Source: JBDSLU01 sp963844435
GTDB taxonomy: Bacteria > Acidobacteriota > Vicinamibacteria > Vicinamibacterales > Vicinamibacteraceae
Direction: 5' to 3'
Length of the DNA stretch: 64,000 nt
Assembly (NCBI GenBank): GCA_963844435.1
Contig: CAWJOG010000004.1
Coordinates: 62,001-126,000, forward strand
The notes beneath the pieces are model-generated. The model worked only from the letters and a program-made list of their open reading frames with translations, was not told the origin of the DNA and ran no database searches. Of the stretch, positions 29,418 to 38,627 are shown piece by piece. Position numbers and translations under genes: made by a program. Every line of letters begins with the position of its first letter. Position 1 is the stretch's first letter.

Positions 29418-29921
29418 TCAACCAGCCGGTGCGATATCCGGATTTCCGGTCTGGCCGCCGGGACGGGGCCTGTTCCGCCAGAGGACGAGCGCGTCTTCCA
29501 CCGGTTCCCGATAGTAGGCGGTGCGGACGCCGGCAAAGGCGAAGCCGAACCGCTCGTAAAGGCGCCGGGCCGGCTCGTTCGACCGCCTGACCTCCAACGT
29601 CGCGCGGGTGGCGCCCTCCGCCGCGGCCTCCGCCAGCACGAAGGTCAGCAGCGCGCTGGCGACCCGCTGCCGCCGCCACGGCGGATCGACGGCGAGGTTG
29701 TTGATGTGCAGCTCGTCGAAGATGATCCACCCGGAGCAGTAGGCGACGACGGCGCCCGCGCCCGCGGTCCGGGCGACGTAGAAGCGCGCCACGTCCGAGT
29801 GGGTCCACTCCCATTCGTACATCGCGCGGGTCCATGGCCGATCGAAGGTCGCCGCGTCGACGGCCAGGATCCCGTCCAGGTCGCGGGTCAGCTCGGCGCG
29901 GCTGAGTTCGAGCTCGGACAT
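29418..29921 (-). CDS. rimI: Ribosomal-protein-alanine N-acetyltransferase (GNAT)
   Basis: This 167-residue GNAT acetyltransferase is of the RimI type, which acetylates the N-terminus of ribosomal protein S18. It shows FDRPWTRAMYEWEW near the N-terminus, then ELHINNLAVDPPWRRQRVAS with the acetyl-CoA loop (R-R-Q-R-V-A in place of the commoner RGxGxG/A), ATLEVRRSNEPARRLYERFG and AFAGVRTAYY. It follows tsaB by 13 nt; the tsaB-rimI pair is common in bacteria and supports the name. Substrate specificity is inferred. Confidence 0.85.
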   Translation of the reverse strand: MSELELSRAELTRDLDGILAVDAATFDRPWTRAMYEWEWTHSDVARFYVARTAGAGAVVAYCSGWIIFDELHINNLAVDPPWRRQRVASALLTFVLAEAAAEGATRATLEVRRSNEPARRLYERFGFAFAGVRTAYYREPVEDALVLWRNRPRPGGQTGNPDIAPAG

Positions 29922-29934
29922 CGCCGGAACCCTC

Positions 29935-30699
29935 TCACGCCGTCGGACGCACGGCGGCGCGATCGCGGGCGAGCTCGGCGTCGGGACGGCGCACGTAGAT
30001 GGGCACGACGGCGTGCGGGCGGGTCGCAGCAGCCCCATGCGTCGCGGCGAGGGCTGCCAGCGTGCCGGCCAGCGGCGCCGGCTCACGCAGCGCCGCCTCC
30101 GCGCCGAAGCACGCGCGGAGGATCGACTGCGTCCGCGCGACGCCATCGCCGGTGACGATGACACGGCCGGCGCCGCTCGCCGCCCACACGTGGGCCAGCG
30201 GCTCCGGCGCCGACACCGTCGGCGGGTCGAGCACGTCGAGGATCGCCGCGCCGCGGATACGATCCCCAGGCCCGTCCGCGGCCACGTGCGGCGCGGCCTG
30301 CACGACACGGTAGCGCGCCGCGAACACTTCGCCGCGGTAGGCCTCCATCCACGCGATGATGGTCGTGCCGGCGCCGGCATCGTTGGCGCGGGCAGCGTCA
30401 TGCGCCAGGAGCTCGAGTGTGCCGACCGCGTGCACGAGCCGTTCGCCGACCAGCGCGAGGCCCTGGATGGTGGCGATGCCGATCCGCAGGCCGGTGAACG
30501 AGCCGGGGCCGGCGGCGACGGCGTAGCGCTCGACGTCGCGGGGCGCCAGGCCGTGGGCGCCGAGAATCGCCATCAGATCGCCCGGCAGGCGCTCGGCGTG
30601 CGATCGGCCCGGATCGCCGGCGCGCTCCTCGATCAGGCCGTCGCGCCAGAGCGCCACGCTGCCCGCGGCAGTGGTCGTATCGAGGGCGAGGAGGAGCAT
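29935..30699 (-). CDS. tsaB: tRNA threonylcarbamoyladenosine biosynthesis protein TsaB
   Basis: This is the scaffold partner of TsaD in making the t6A37 modification of ANN-decoding tRNAs. The 254 residues begin MLLLALDTTTAAGSVALWRD and include the TsaB signature YAVAAGPGSFTGLRIGIATI and MEAYRGEVFAARYR. The start is ATG 30699. The -10-like TACAAT (30708-30713, minus strand) lies 8 nt upstream, so the transcript may be leaderless. It is divergent from mutS with only 22 nt between the two start codons. Confidence 0.92.
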   Translation of the reverse strand: MLLLALDTTTAAGSVALWRDGLIEERAGDPGRSHAERLPGDLMAILGAHGLAPRDVERYAVAAGPGSFTGLRIGIATIQGLALVGERLVHAVGTLELLAHDAARANDAGAGTTIIAWMEAYRGEVFAARYRVVQAAPHVAADGPGDRIRGAAILDVLDPPTVSAPEPLAHVWAASGAGRVIVTGDGVARTQSILRACFGAEAALREPAPLAGTLAALAATHGAAATRPHAVVPIYVRRPDAELARDRAAVRPTA

Positions 30700-30700
30700 T

Positions 30701-30716
30701 GGGTAAGATTGTACCC
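30701..30716. promoter_or_regulatory. Shared divergent -10 region and dyad between tsaB and mutS
   Basis: GGGTAAGATTGTACCC carries TAAGAT on the plus strand (30704-30709, for mutS) and TACAAT on the minus strand (30708-30713, for tsaB), overlapping each other. The outer GGGTA and TACCC form a dyad. Start codons at 30699 and 30722 lie 8 and 12 nt from their -10 elements. Transcription in one direction should exclude the other. Confidence 0.5.
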
Positions 30717-30721
30717 TTGCC

Positions 30722-33376
30722 ATGACGGTCTCCTCCCCGCCGCCCGCGTCCGTCACTCCCGCGATGCGGCAGTACTTCGACGCCAAGGCGCGTTACCGCG
30801 ACGCCATCCTGTTCTTCCGGATGGGCGACTTCTTCGAGATGTTCTACGAGGACGCGCTGACGGCCGCGCGTGCCCTCGAGCTGACGCTGACCTCGCGATC
30901 GAAGGACGCCGCCGGCAACGCGGTGCCGATGTGCGGCATCCCGTTCCACGCCGCCGACGGCTACATCACGCGGCTCGTCAAGCGCGGCTTCCGCGTCGCC
31001 ATCTGCGATCAGATCGAGGACCCGAAGCAGGCCAAGGGCGTCGTCAAGCGCGACGTCACCCGCGTCGTCTCGCCCGGCACCCTGACCGACGCCAGCTACC
31101 TCGACGCGCGCGAGCCGGCCTTCCTGCTGGCGCTGGCCCCAAGCCCCGGCACAGGGACCGGCGATTGGCTCGGCGTGGCGCTGCTCGACGTCTCGACCGG
31201 CGAGTTCCTGGCCGCGGAGTATGTCGGCGCCGAGGGACGCCAGGCGCTGAACGAGGAGCTCGGCGTGCTGCGGCCGCGCGAGGTGATCGTGGCGCAAGGC
31301 GTCGAGGCGGTGGCGCTGCTGCCCGAGATCGCGCGCCTCGGCATCGCCGTCACGCCGCTCGACGAATGGGCGTTCGGCGTCGATCGCGCCACGAAGACGC
31401 TGTGCGATCAGCTGCGCACCAGCGGCCTGCACGCCTTCGGGCTGGACGGCCATCCCGCCGCGACGTGCGCCGCCGGCGCGCTGGTCGAGTACCTGCGCGA
31501 CACGCAGAAGGTCGACCTCGCCCACGTCCGCGCCATCGGCTGGCGCGAGCGGCAGGACGGCCTGCTGATCGATCCGATGACGTTCCGCCACCTCGAGATC
31601 CTCGAGGGCGCCGACGGCGGACGCGAGGGTTCGCTCCTGTCGGTGATCGATCGCACCCAGACGGTGATGGGCGCCCGCCGGCTGCGGGCCTGGCTGATGC
31701 GCCCGCTCACCGCGCTCGAGCGGATCCAGGATCGGCTCGACGCCGTCGAGGAGTTCGCCTTCAAGGCGACGGAGCGCGGCCGCCTGCGCGATACGCTGCG
31801 GGCGGTCCACGATCTCGAGCGGCTCATCGGCCGGGTGGCGATCGGCACGGCCGGCCCGCGCGACCTGGTCGCGCTGCGCCAGTCGCTGGCCGCGATCCCG
31901 CGCGTGCGACTGGTGCTCGAGCCGATGGCGGCGCCGCTCGTCCAGAGCCTGGTCGGCGAGCTGGACGACCTCGCCGACGTGCGCGACGCGCTGGCCTCGG
32001 CGCTGATCGAGGAGCCGCCGGCGCTGGCCCGCGACGGCGGCATGATCCGCGACGGCGTCGACGCCGATCTCGACGGCCTCCGGGACATCAGCCGCTCCGG
32101 CCGCGAGCACATCGCGGCGATGGAGGAAGCCGAGCGCGCGCGGACCGGCATCAGCTCGCTGAAGATCCGCTACAACCGCGTCTTCGGCTACTACATCGAG
32201 ATCTCGAAGACGAACCTCGGCCGTGTTCCCGACGACTACCACCGCAAGCAGACGATCGCCGGCGGCGAGCGTTTCATCACGCCGGCGCTCAAGGCCTACG
32301 AGGAGAAGGTGCTCGGCGCCGACGAGAAGATCCTCGAGCGCGAGCTGGCGATCTTCTCGGCGCTGCTCGCCCAGGTCGCCGCCGCGGCGCCGCGGGTGCA
32401 GGAATCGGCCCGGGCGCTGGCGACGCTCGACGTCCTCGCCACGCTCGGCGAGGTGGCGACGCTGCACGACTACACCAAGCCGCTGATGACCGACGACGGC
32501 GAGTTCGCGGTCGTCGACGCGCGGCACCCGGTGGTCGAGCGCGTGGCGAGCGAGCCGTTCGTCCCCAACGACCTGTCGCTGAACGGCACGACGCGGCAGC
32601 TGGTCATCCTCACCGGCCCGAACATGGGCGGCAAGTCGACCTACCTGCGCCAGTCGGCGCTGCTGTCGGTGCTGGCGCAGATCGGCTCGTTCGTGCCGGC
32701 GAAGCAGGCGCGGCTGCCGGTCGTCGATCGCGTCTTCGCGCGCGTCGGCGCGTCCGACAACATCGCCCGCGGCTACTCCACGTTCATGGTCGAGATGCGC
32801 GAGACGGCGCGCATCCTCCATTCGGCGACCTCGAAGAGCCTCGTCGTCCTCGACGAGATCGGGCGCGGCACGGCGACCTTCGACGGCATGAGCATCGCGT
32901 GGGCGGTGGCGGAGTACATCGTCACCAACCCGGCGGCGCGGCCGCGGACGCTGTTCGCCACGCACTACCACGAGCTGACCGATCTCGCCGACGCGCGGCC
33001 CGGCGTCGCCAACGCGCACGTCCTCGTGCGCGAGTGGCACGACGACATCCTCTTCCTGCGCAAGGTCGTCGACGGCCGATCCGATCGCAGCTACGGCATC
33101 CAGGTGGCGCGGCTCGCCGGCCTGCCGGCCGACGTCGTGACCCGCGCCCGCGAGATCCTGTCGGCGCTCGAGCAGGACGAACTGGCGCGGGGCGGCCGCC
33201 CGTCGCTGTCGGGCGCGGCCAAGCCCGGCGAGCAGCTGGGCCTGTTCAGCGCGCCGGTGCCGGTCGACGACGAGCTGACGCGGCGGCTCGCCGCCCTCGA
33301 CGTGGATCGCCTGACGCCAATCGATGCGCTGACGACCCTCGCCGGTCTGGTCAAGGACGCCAAGGCGCGGCTATGA
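30722..33376 (+). CDS. mutS: DNA mismatch repair protein MutS
   Basis: This is the mismatch-recognising ATPase. The 884 residues include the mismatch-binding motif DAILFFRMGDFFEMFYEDAL with the Phe-X-Glu, CGIPFHAADGYITRLV, the Walker A GPNMGGKSTYLRQ, the FMVEMRETA segment and VLDEIGRGTATFDGMSIAWA, and then ATHYHELTDL. It is complete and in one frame. The C-terminus has PGEQLGLFSAP, typical of bacterial MutS1. mutL is not in the window. Confidence 0.97.
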   Translation: MTVSSPPPASVTPAMRQYFDAKARYRDAILFFRMGDFFEMFYEDALTAARALELTLTSRSKDAAGNAVPMCGIPFHAADGYITRLVKRGFRVAICDQIEDPKQAKGVVKRDVTRVVSPGTLTDASYLDAREPAFLLALAPSPGTGTGDWLGVALLDVSTGEFLAAEYVGAEGRQALNEELGVLRPREVIVAQGVEAVALLPEIARLGIAVTPLDEWAFGVDRATKTLCDQLRTSGLHAFGLDGHPAATCAAGALVEYLRDTQKVDLAHVRAIGWRERQDGLLIDPMTFRHLEILEGADGGREGSLLSVIDRTQTVMGARRLRAWLMRPLTALERIQDRLDAVEEFAFKATERGRLRDTLRAVHDLERLIGRVAIGTAGPRDLVALRQSLAAIPRVRLVLEPMAAPLVQSLVGELDDLADVRDALASALIEEPPALARDGGMIRDGVDADLDGLRDISRSGREHIAAMEEAERARTGISSLKIRYNRVFGYYIEISKTNLGRVPDDYHRKQTIAGGERFITPALKAYEEKVLGADEKILERELAIFSALLAQVAAAAPRVQESARALATLDVLATLGEVATLHDYTKPLMTDDGEFAVVDARHPVVERVASEPFVPNDLSLNGTTRQLVILTGPNMGGKSTYLRQSALLSVLAQIGSFVPAKQARLPVVDRVFARVGASDNIARGYSTFMVEMRETARILHSATSKSLVVLDEIGRGTATFDGMSIAWAVAEYIVTNPAARPRTLFATHYHELTDLADARPGVANAHVLVREWHDDILFLRKVVDGRSDRSYGIQVARLAGLPADVVTRAREILSALEQDELARGGRPSLSGAAKPGEQLGLFSAPVPVDDELTRRLAALDVDRLTPIDALTTLAGLVKDAKARL

Positions 33377-33572
33377 CCTCCCGCGGCCGCAAGGACGTTC
33401 CTGACCGACGTCATCAAGGGCAATTTCCAGATGTGCACGCTGCAGTCAGCCGGTGGCACAAGACCAACGTCGTGATCGCGCTGCCGGACATCCGGCCGGG
33501 CGGCTCACGCCGATCGCCGACCTCAGCTCCGCGCCACGCGCCGGGTGGCGGCCACGGAGTCGGCCGCGCCGT

Positions 33573-34394
33573 CTACGGCAGCGCCTCGGCCAGCAGCGCC
33601 GTGACCACCTGCGGGTTGTCGGTGTGCACCCAGTGCCCGCCTTCGACCCGGTGCAGGTGGACGCGGCCGGTCGCCCGTCCGGCCGCCTCGAGCCGCGCGC
33701 AGGCGTCCTCGGACAGGCGCGACGACTGCGTCGCCTTGATGAAGTGCAGCGCGACGCCCGGCGGCGGCGCCTCGACGACCCGCCACAGATCGCGGACGAA
33801 GAAGTCGCGCAGCAGCGCCTCCATCGCGTCCCAGTCGAGCGCCCAGACCAGGCCGTCGCCGTCGCGCCGCAGGTTGGACGCCATCCACGCGGCGACGTCC
33901 GCGTCGATGCCGCCGGCGAGCAGGCCTTCGATGGCTTCGCCGCGCGTCGCGACCCGCTGCGGCAGCGAACGCGCCAGACCGAGCATCCGCCACGCGGTGC
34001 CGTCCGGCTCGCCCGGCGCGGGCGTCGAGTCGACGATCCAGACCTGCGACAGCGGCGGCGCCGGACCGTCGGCCAGCAGCGAGAGCGCGACCTTGCCGCC
34101 GAACGAGTGGCCGACGACGACGTCGGCCGGCGCCGGCCACGCGTCGGCGCGCGCGATCAGGCCGCGGACGTCGTCGGCGCACGCCGCCACGGTGTGGGGC
34201 GGATCGAAGGCCGGCGAGGCGCCGTGCAGCCGCAGGTCGACGAGCGCCGCCGCCCACTCCGCCCGCCGGGCGACGAGACCGCGCGCGATCGCGGCCCAGT
34301 TGCGGCCGCGACCGTAGATCCCGTGCAGCAGGACGATGGTCCGCCGCGCGGTGCGGGCCTCGGGAGCGACGACGGTGCTGGCGAGCAGGTCCAT
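33573..34394 (-). CDS. Alpha/beta-fold hydrolase
   Basis: This 273-residue hydrolase begins MDLLASTVVAPEARTARRTI. It has the oxyanion region VLLHGIYGRGRNW, nucleophile elbow VVGHSFGGKVAL (Ser), a likely acid in the VDSTPAPGEPDG region and the catalytic His in VEGGHWVHTDNPQ. It resembles YbfF/ABHD11-type esterases; the substrate is unknown. A GATAAT -10 candidate lies at 34416-34421. The 196 nt between mutS and this gene show no supported gene; a 53-codon frame after mutS has no recognisable similarity. Confidence 0.85.
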   Translation of the reverse strand: MDLLASTVVAPEARTARRTIVLLHGIYGRGRNWAAIARGLVARRAEWAAALVDLRLHGASPAFDPPHTVAACADDVRGLIARADAWPAPADVVVGHSFGGKVALSLLADGPAPPLSQVWIVDSTPAPGEPDGTAWRMLGLARSLPQRVATRGEAIEGLLAGGIDADVAAWMASNLRRDGDGLVWALDWDAMEALLRDFFVRDLWRVVEAPPPGVALHFIKATQSSRLSEDACARLEAAGRATGRVHLHRVEGGHWVHTDNPQVVTALLAEALP

Positions 34395-34462
34395 GGGCGG
34401 GCGCGGTGCGCCTTCATTATCGCGGACGCCGGCTTCCCGCGTTGCACACGCGGCGCCGAACG

Positions 34463-34491
34463 TTGCGGTCCCCGGCAACCTGTGCGATAAC
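34463..34491 (+). promoter_or_regulatory. Predicted sigma-70 promoter for the Yip1/DUF2752 pair
   Basis: TTGCGG (34463-34468) and GATAAC (34486-34491) are separated by exactly 17 bp. The Yip1 start codon follows at 34575 behind a GGAGG-type ribosome site, so this transcript has a normal leader. Confidence 0.4.
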
Positions 34492-34574
34492 AGCCGCGCG
34501 CTGGAGCTCTTCCCCGCACCCCTTGTCGAGAACCGCGCGGCCGGCCGCGAACGCCCGCCGCGCAGGAGGCCGCA

Positions 34575-35270
34575 ATGTCCGACTTCGGAACGCCCGGATC
34601 GTTTCCCACGCCGCCCACGCCGCCGTCGTCGGGTGCCCGCACGGGCCCGCCCTGGGAACAGCCGGGGGCCTTCTTCCAGCGCTGGCTCGACACGGCGAAG
34701 AGCATCCTGCTCGACCCGCAGGGCGGCTTCCGCAACGTCCGGCGGACCGGCGGCCTCGGCGCGCCGCTCACCTACTACGCGATCGGCGCGGCCCCGTTCG
34801 TCATCGCCTCGATCCTCTTCCAGCTGGTTGGCGTCGGTGGCTCGATGATGGGCGGCGGCGACGCCGCCGGACCGGCGGCGCTCCTCGGCGGTCTCGGCAT
34901 GATCGGCGTGCTGCTGTTCATGGTCGTCGGGATCTTCGTGTTCTTCTTCATCTACACCGGGCTGGTGCATCTCACGCTGTCGCTGCTCGGCGCCGCGCGG
35001 CACGGCTACGAAGCCACGGTGCGGACCTTCGCGTATGCGCACGGCAGCGCCCTGCCAATCGGCATGGTGCCGTTCTGCGGCGGCGCCATCGCCGGCATCT
35101 GGGCGCTGGTCTGCGAGATCTTCGGCCTGGCCGAGATGCAGGAGACGACGCCGGTCAAGGCCGCGATCGCCATCTTCGCGCCGCTCGTCCTGTGCTGCGT
35201 GGTGATGTTCGTGTTCTGGGCCGCGATCATGGCGATGATCATGGGATCCGCCGCCACCATGGCGCAGTAG
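34575..35270 (+). CDS. Yip1-domain integral membrane protein
   Basis: This 231-residue protein has a Pro/Gly-rich N-terminus (about 30 residues). The sequence WLDTAKSILLDPQGGFRNVR, typical of bacterial YIP1-family proteins, follows, and then about five hydrophobic helices, including GLGMIGVLLFMVVGIFVFFF and FAPLVLCCVVMFVFWAAIM. The function of bacterial Yip1 proteins is not established. AGGAGG stands 5 nt before the ATG. The DUF2752 gene follows after 14 nt and is probably co-transcribed. Confidence 0.75.
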   Translation: MSDFGTPGSFPTPPTPPSSGARTGPPWEQPGAFFQRWLDTAKSILLDPQGGFRNVRRTGGLGAPLTYYAIGAAPFVIASILFQLVGVGGSMMGGGDAAGPAALLGGLGMIGVLLFMVVGIFVFFFIYTGLVHLTLSLLGAARHGYEATVRTFAYAHGSALPIGMVPFCGGAIAGIWALVCEIFGLAEMQETTPVKAAIAIFAPLVLCCVVMFVFWAAIMAMIMGSAATMAQ

Positions 35271-35284
35271 GGACCACGGCGCCC

Positions 35285-35701
35285 GTGACGCTCACCTGGC
35301 GCCCGCTCGAGCCCCTCGAAACCGACCACGAAGCGCTCTGGCTCCTGGTCGGCGGCGCCTCTCTCTGCCTGCTCGGCGTGGCCCTCGCCACGCCGGGCAT
35401 CCAGCTCCCCCGCTGCGTGTTCAAGACGCTCACCGGGCTGCCCTGCCCGACCTGCGGCGTGACCCGGACGATCATCGCGCTCAGCCGGGGCGACGTGGAT
35501 CGCGCCCTGTTCCTCAACCCGCTGGCGGCCATCGCCTGCGGGTTCGGCCTGCTCTATCTGCTCTACGCGGCCGCGGTCCTCGCCTGGCGGCTGCCGCGGT
35601 TCCGGCCGACCGTGTCCGCCGCCGGCGCGCGGCGGGTTCGCATCGGCGCCGTCGCCGTCATCGCCACCAACTGGCTCTGGCTCATCGCCACCGGTCGCTG
35701 A
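35285..35701 (+). CDS. DUF2752 domain membrane protein
   Basis: This 138-residue protein starts at GTG 35285 (VTLTWRPLEPLETDHEAL). The family signature is the cysteine motif LTGLPCPTCGVTRTIIALSR, followed by RALFLNPLAA. Three hydrophobic helices flank the motif. The family is widespread and uncharacterised. GTG is chosen because it is the first start after the preceding gene and gives the usual length. Confidence 0.8.
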   Translation: MTLTWRPLEPLETDHEALWLLVGGASLCLLGVALATPGIQLPRCVFKTLTGLPCPTCGVTRTIIALSRGDVDRALFLNPLAAIACGFGLLYLLYAAAVLAWRLPRFRPTVSAAGARRVRIGAVAVIATNWLWLIATGR

Positions 35702-35735
35702 TCACCCGACCGCAGGCCATCGGGCGTCCGACGGT

Positions 35736-37133
35736 ATGATCGTCGGGATGTCCACGGCCGTGCCGACGACGCCGCGCATGGCCGCTTCGTGGCGGAGCGA
35801 GCTCCGGCCGCTCGGGCGCCTCGCCTGGCCGGTCATCCTGGCCGAGATCGGCTGGATGGCGATGGGCATCGTCGACACCTTGATGGTCGGCCCGCTCGGG
35901 CCGGAAGCGATCGGCGGCGTCGGCCTCGCCGGCATCCTGTTCTTCGCCCTGGCCGCGTGCGGCATGGGCATCCTGCTCGGCCTCGACACCGTCGTCTCGC
36001 AGGCCTACGGCGCCGGCGATCACGAGGCCTGCCGGCGCTGGCTGTGGCAGGGCCTGTGGCTCGGGCTGTTCGCCGCGGTGCCGCTCGCCGGCCTGCTGTG
36101 GCTGCAGCGGCTCTGGCTCGATCGCTTCGGCGTCAACCCGGCCATCGTCACGGTGGTCCGCGGCAACCTCGACGTGCTGTGGCTCACCCTGCTGCCGCTG
36201 TTCGTCTACGCCGCGTCGCGGCGCTATCTCCAGGCGATCGGCCTGGTGCGGCCGGTGATGTTCGCGCTCGTCGCCGCCAACATCGTCAACGCGATCGGCA
36301 ACTGGGCGCTGATCTACGGGCACTTCGGCCTGCCCGCGCTCGGCACCGACGGCGCCGCCTGGGCCACGTGCGTGGCGCGGATCGCGATGGCCCTCGTGCC
36401 GCTGGCCGCAATCGTCTGGCACGACCTCCGGCAGCACACGGGGACGCCGGTATGGCGCGTGCACAAGCGGCCGGTCGGCCGCGACCTGGCGGTGCTCCTG
36501 CGCCTCGGTCTGCCGGCGATGCTGCAGATGGTGTTCGAGGTCGGCGTCTTCGCGCTGGCGTCCTCGATGGCCGCCAGCCAGACGCCCACGGCGATCGCCG
36601 CGCACCAGGTGTCGCTCGAGCTCGCCGGCCTGGCCTACATGGTCCCGTTGGGCATCGCCTCGGCGGCGGCCGTGCGCGTCGGCCACGCCGTCGGCCGGCG
36701 CGATGGCCAGGGCGCGGAGCACGCCGGCTGGGCCGCGATCCTGATGGGCACGATGGCGATGGCGACCACGGCGCTCCTCTTCGTGCTGCTGCCGCAGCTC
36801 CTCATCGGCGTGTTCTCGCGCGACCCCGACGTGATCCGCACCGGCACCTGGCTGCTCGGCGTCGGTGCGGTGTTCGCGGTCTTCGATGGCGTGCAGGTGA
36901 TCGCGACCGGCGCCCTGCGCGGCCTGGGCGAGACCCGGCGGCCGATGATCTGGAACCTCGTGGGTCACTGGGGCATCGGCCTGCCGATCGGCTGGACGCT
37001 GGCGTTCGCCGCCGGGTGGGGCGTGCTCGGCATCTGGATCGGCCTCTCGACCGGCCTCATCGTGGTCGGGATCGCGTTGACACGGGCGTGGGCGCGCGCC
37101 GCCCGGGACTGGAGACTGCACTGTGGCGCCTGA
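35736..37133 (+). CDS. MATE family multidrug efflux transporter (first copy)
   Basis: This 12-helix NorM-type exporter has about 461-465 residues and would exchange cations for drugs or metabolites. It shows RLAWPVILAEIGWMAMGIVD, TLMVGPLGPEAIGGVGLAG, GLDTVVSQAYGAGDHEACRR, and in the second half AIAAHQVSLELAGLAYMVPL and GALRGLGETRRPMIWNLVGH. TATGAT at 35735-35740 could be a -10, in which case ATG 35748 (MSTAVPTT), 7 nt further on, is the true start. The 3' end overlaps the next gene by 11 nt. Confidence 0.9.
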   Translation: MIVGMSTAVPTTPRMAASWRSELRPLGRLAWPVILAEIGWMAMGIVDTLMVGPLGPEAIGGVGLAGILFFALAACGMGILLGLDTVVSQAYGAGDHEACRRWLWQGLWLGLFAAVPLAGLLWLQRLWLDRFGVNPAIVTVVRGNLDVLWLTLLPLFVYAASRRYLQAIGLVRPVMFALVAANIVNAIGNWALIYGHFGLPALGTDGAAWATCVARIAMALVPLAAIVWHDLRQHTGTPVWRVHKRPVGRDLAVLLRLGLPAMLQMVFEVGVFALASSMAASQTPTAIAAHQVSLELAGLAYMVPLGIASAAAVRVGHAVGRRDGQGAEHAGWAAILMGTMAMATTALLFVLLPQLLIGVFSRDPDVIRTGTWLLGVGAVFAVFDGVQVIATGALRGLGETRRPMIWNLVGHWGIGLPIGWTLAFAAGWGVLGIWIGLSTGLIVVGIALTRAWARAARDWRLHCGA

Positions 37134-38109
37134 AGCGCACGACGAGGACATCACCCTCACCGGCGACCTGTCGCTGGCCGACATCCTGGCCGGCGGCCGG
37201 GCCCAGCCGGCCCTGCTGAACGACGGCCACTGCCATTTCTTCTCGAGCCGCTTCTTCGAGCTGCTCGGCGCGCAGCTGCCCGGCGAGCGGAACGGGACAC
37301 AGAGCGCCGCCGCGCTCAGCGCGCGCCTGGGCTGGGAAGATCCCGGCTCGCCGGAGGCGCTCGCCGATCGCTGGGTCGCCGAAATGGATCGCTACGGTGT
37401 CGGTCGATCGATGCTCATGGCCAGCCTTCCCGGCGACGAAGGCTCGGTGGCGGCGGCGGTGTCCCGGCACCCGGGACGCATCGTCGGCGGGTTCATGGTC
37501 AACGCGGTGGCGCCGGACGGCGCGTTGCGCGTGCGCTCGGCGCTCGGCGGGTCGCTGCGGGTCGTCTGCCTGTTCCCCGCCATGCACCGGTACTCGCTGT
37601 CCGATCCCAAGGTCGCCGAGATCGTCGGGATCGTCGCGGCCACGCCGGGCGCGGTCCTCTTCGTGCACTGCGGCGTGCTGTCGGTCGGCGTGCGGCGCAA
37701 GCTCGGGCTCTCCAGCCGCTTCGAGCTGCGCTACGGGCAGCCGCTCGACGTGCAGCGCTTCGCCGTCGACTACCCCAGCCTGCCGATCATCGTGCCGCAC
37801 TTCGGCGCCGGCTTCTTCCGCGAGGCGCTGATGCTGGCGGAGGCCTGCCCCAACGTCGTGCTCGACACGTCGAGCACGAACGGCTGGGTGCGCTACCACC
37901 CCGGGCTGACGCTGACCGACGTGTTCCGCACCGCGATGGCGGTGCTGGGCCCCGATCGGCTCATGTTCGGCACCGACTCGTCGTTCTTCCCGCGCGGCTG
38001 GCAGGCCCCGATCTACGACACGCAGCGCGCGATCCTCGAACAGCTCGGCACGGAGGACGGCTTCCGCGCCTCGATCTTCGGCGGCACCTTCAACCGTCTC
38101 TTCCCGTGA
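37123..38109 (+). CDS. Metal-dependent amidohydrolase family protein
   Basis: This 328-residue TIM-barrel hydrolase is of the amidohydrolase-2 type. Metal-binding motifs are LLNDGHCHFFSSRFF (His-X-His), VLFVHCGVLSVG, IVPHFGAGFFRE and the late LMFGTDSSFFPRGW with the catalytic Asp. The GTG start at 37123 lies inside the end of the MATE gene, so the two are translationally coupled, suggesting that a substrate or product of this enzyme is exported. The substrate is unknown. Confidence 0.8.
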   Translation: MAPEAHDEDITLTGDLSLADILAGGRAQPALLNDGHCHFFSSRFFELLGAQLPGERNGTQSAAALSARLGWEDPGSPEALADRWVAEMDRYGVGRSMLMASLPGDEGSVAAAVSRHPGRIVGGFMVNAVAPDGALRVRSALGGSLRVVCLFPAMHRYSLSDPKVAEIVGIVAATPGAVLFVHCGVLSVGVRRKLGLSSRFELRYGQPLDVQRFAVDYPSLPIIVPHFGAGFFREALMLAEACPNVVLDTSSTNGWVRYHPGLTLTDVFRTAMAVLGPDRLMFGTDSSFFPRGWQAPIYDTQRAILEQLGTEDGFRASIFGGTFNRLFP

Positions 38110-38135
38110 TTGTTCGGCTCGCGGCCTGGCCGGCG

Positions 38136-38627
38136 CTACTTGACGCCGGTGAGCTCCACGTCGAACACGAGGGTCGCATTCGCGGGGATGTCCGGCGGTG
38201 ACCCGTTGCGGCCGTAGGCGAGGTTCGCGGGGATCACGAGCGTCCGCTTGGCGCCGACCTTCATCCCGCTGATGCCCTGGTCCCAGCCCGGGATCACCTC
38301 ACGCTGGCCGAGCGTGAACTCGATCGGCTCGCCGCGATCGCGGGAACTGTCGAACTGACGCCCGTGGTTCGCCGGTTTGTCCGGATGGAACAGCCAGCCG
38401 GTGTAGTGCACCGCGACGCGGCGGCCGGGCCGCGCCTCGCTGCCGGTCCCGGCGGCGACCTCCACGATTTCGAGGCGGACCTTGTCGGTCTGGCACTTGC
38501 GATCGTCTTCCTGCATCTTGCGCTCCTCTTCGGGGGTCGGCTTGCGCCCGAAGAAGCCGCACCCCGCGGCGACGGGCAGCGTCAGACAGAGGGCGACGAG
38601 CAGTGAGCGGCGGAGCGCGCTGGTCAT
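38136..38627 (-). CDS. FKBP-type peptidyl-prolyl isomerase, lipoprotein
   Basis: This 163-residue protein begins MTSALRRSLLVALCLTLPVA followed by AGC, a signal peptide with lipobox, so it should be anchored to a membrane through a lipidated Cys near residue 23. A charged segment (EEERKMQEDDRK) leads to a single FKBP domain: GRRVAVHYTGWLF, GRQFDSSRDRGEPIEFTLG, VIPGWDQGISGMKVG, TLVIPANLAYG and IPANATLVFDVEL. It would assist folding of envelope proteins. It follows the remnant of an aminotransferase on the same strand. Confidence 0.92.
   Translation of the reverse strand: MTSALRRSLLVALCLTLPVAAGCGFFGRKPTPEEERKMQEDDRKCQTDKVRLEIVEVAAGTGSEARPGRRVAVHYTGWLFHPDKPANHGRQFDSSRDRGEPIEFTLGQREVIPGWDQGISGMKVGAKRTLVIPANLAYGRNGSPPDIPANATLVFDVELTGVK

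Noticed and set aside
33377..33572. Short frame after mutS as a gene
   Set aside because: It has about 50 codons, no ribosome site, no recognisable similarity, and frames change within it. It was left unannotated.
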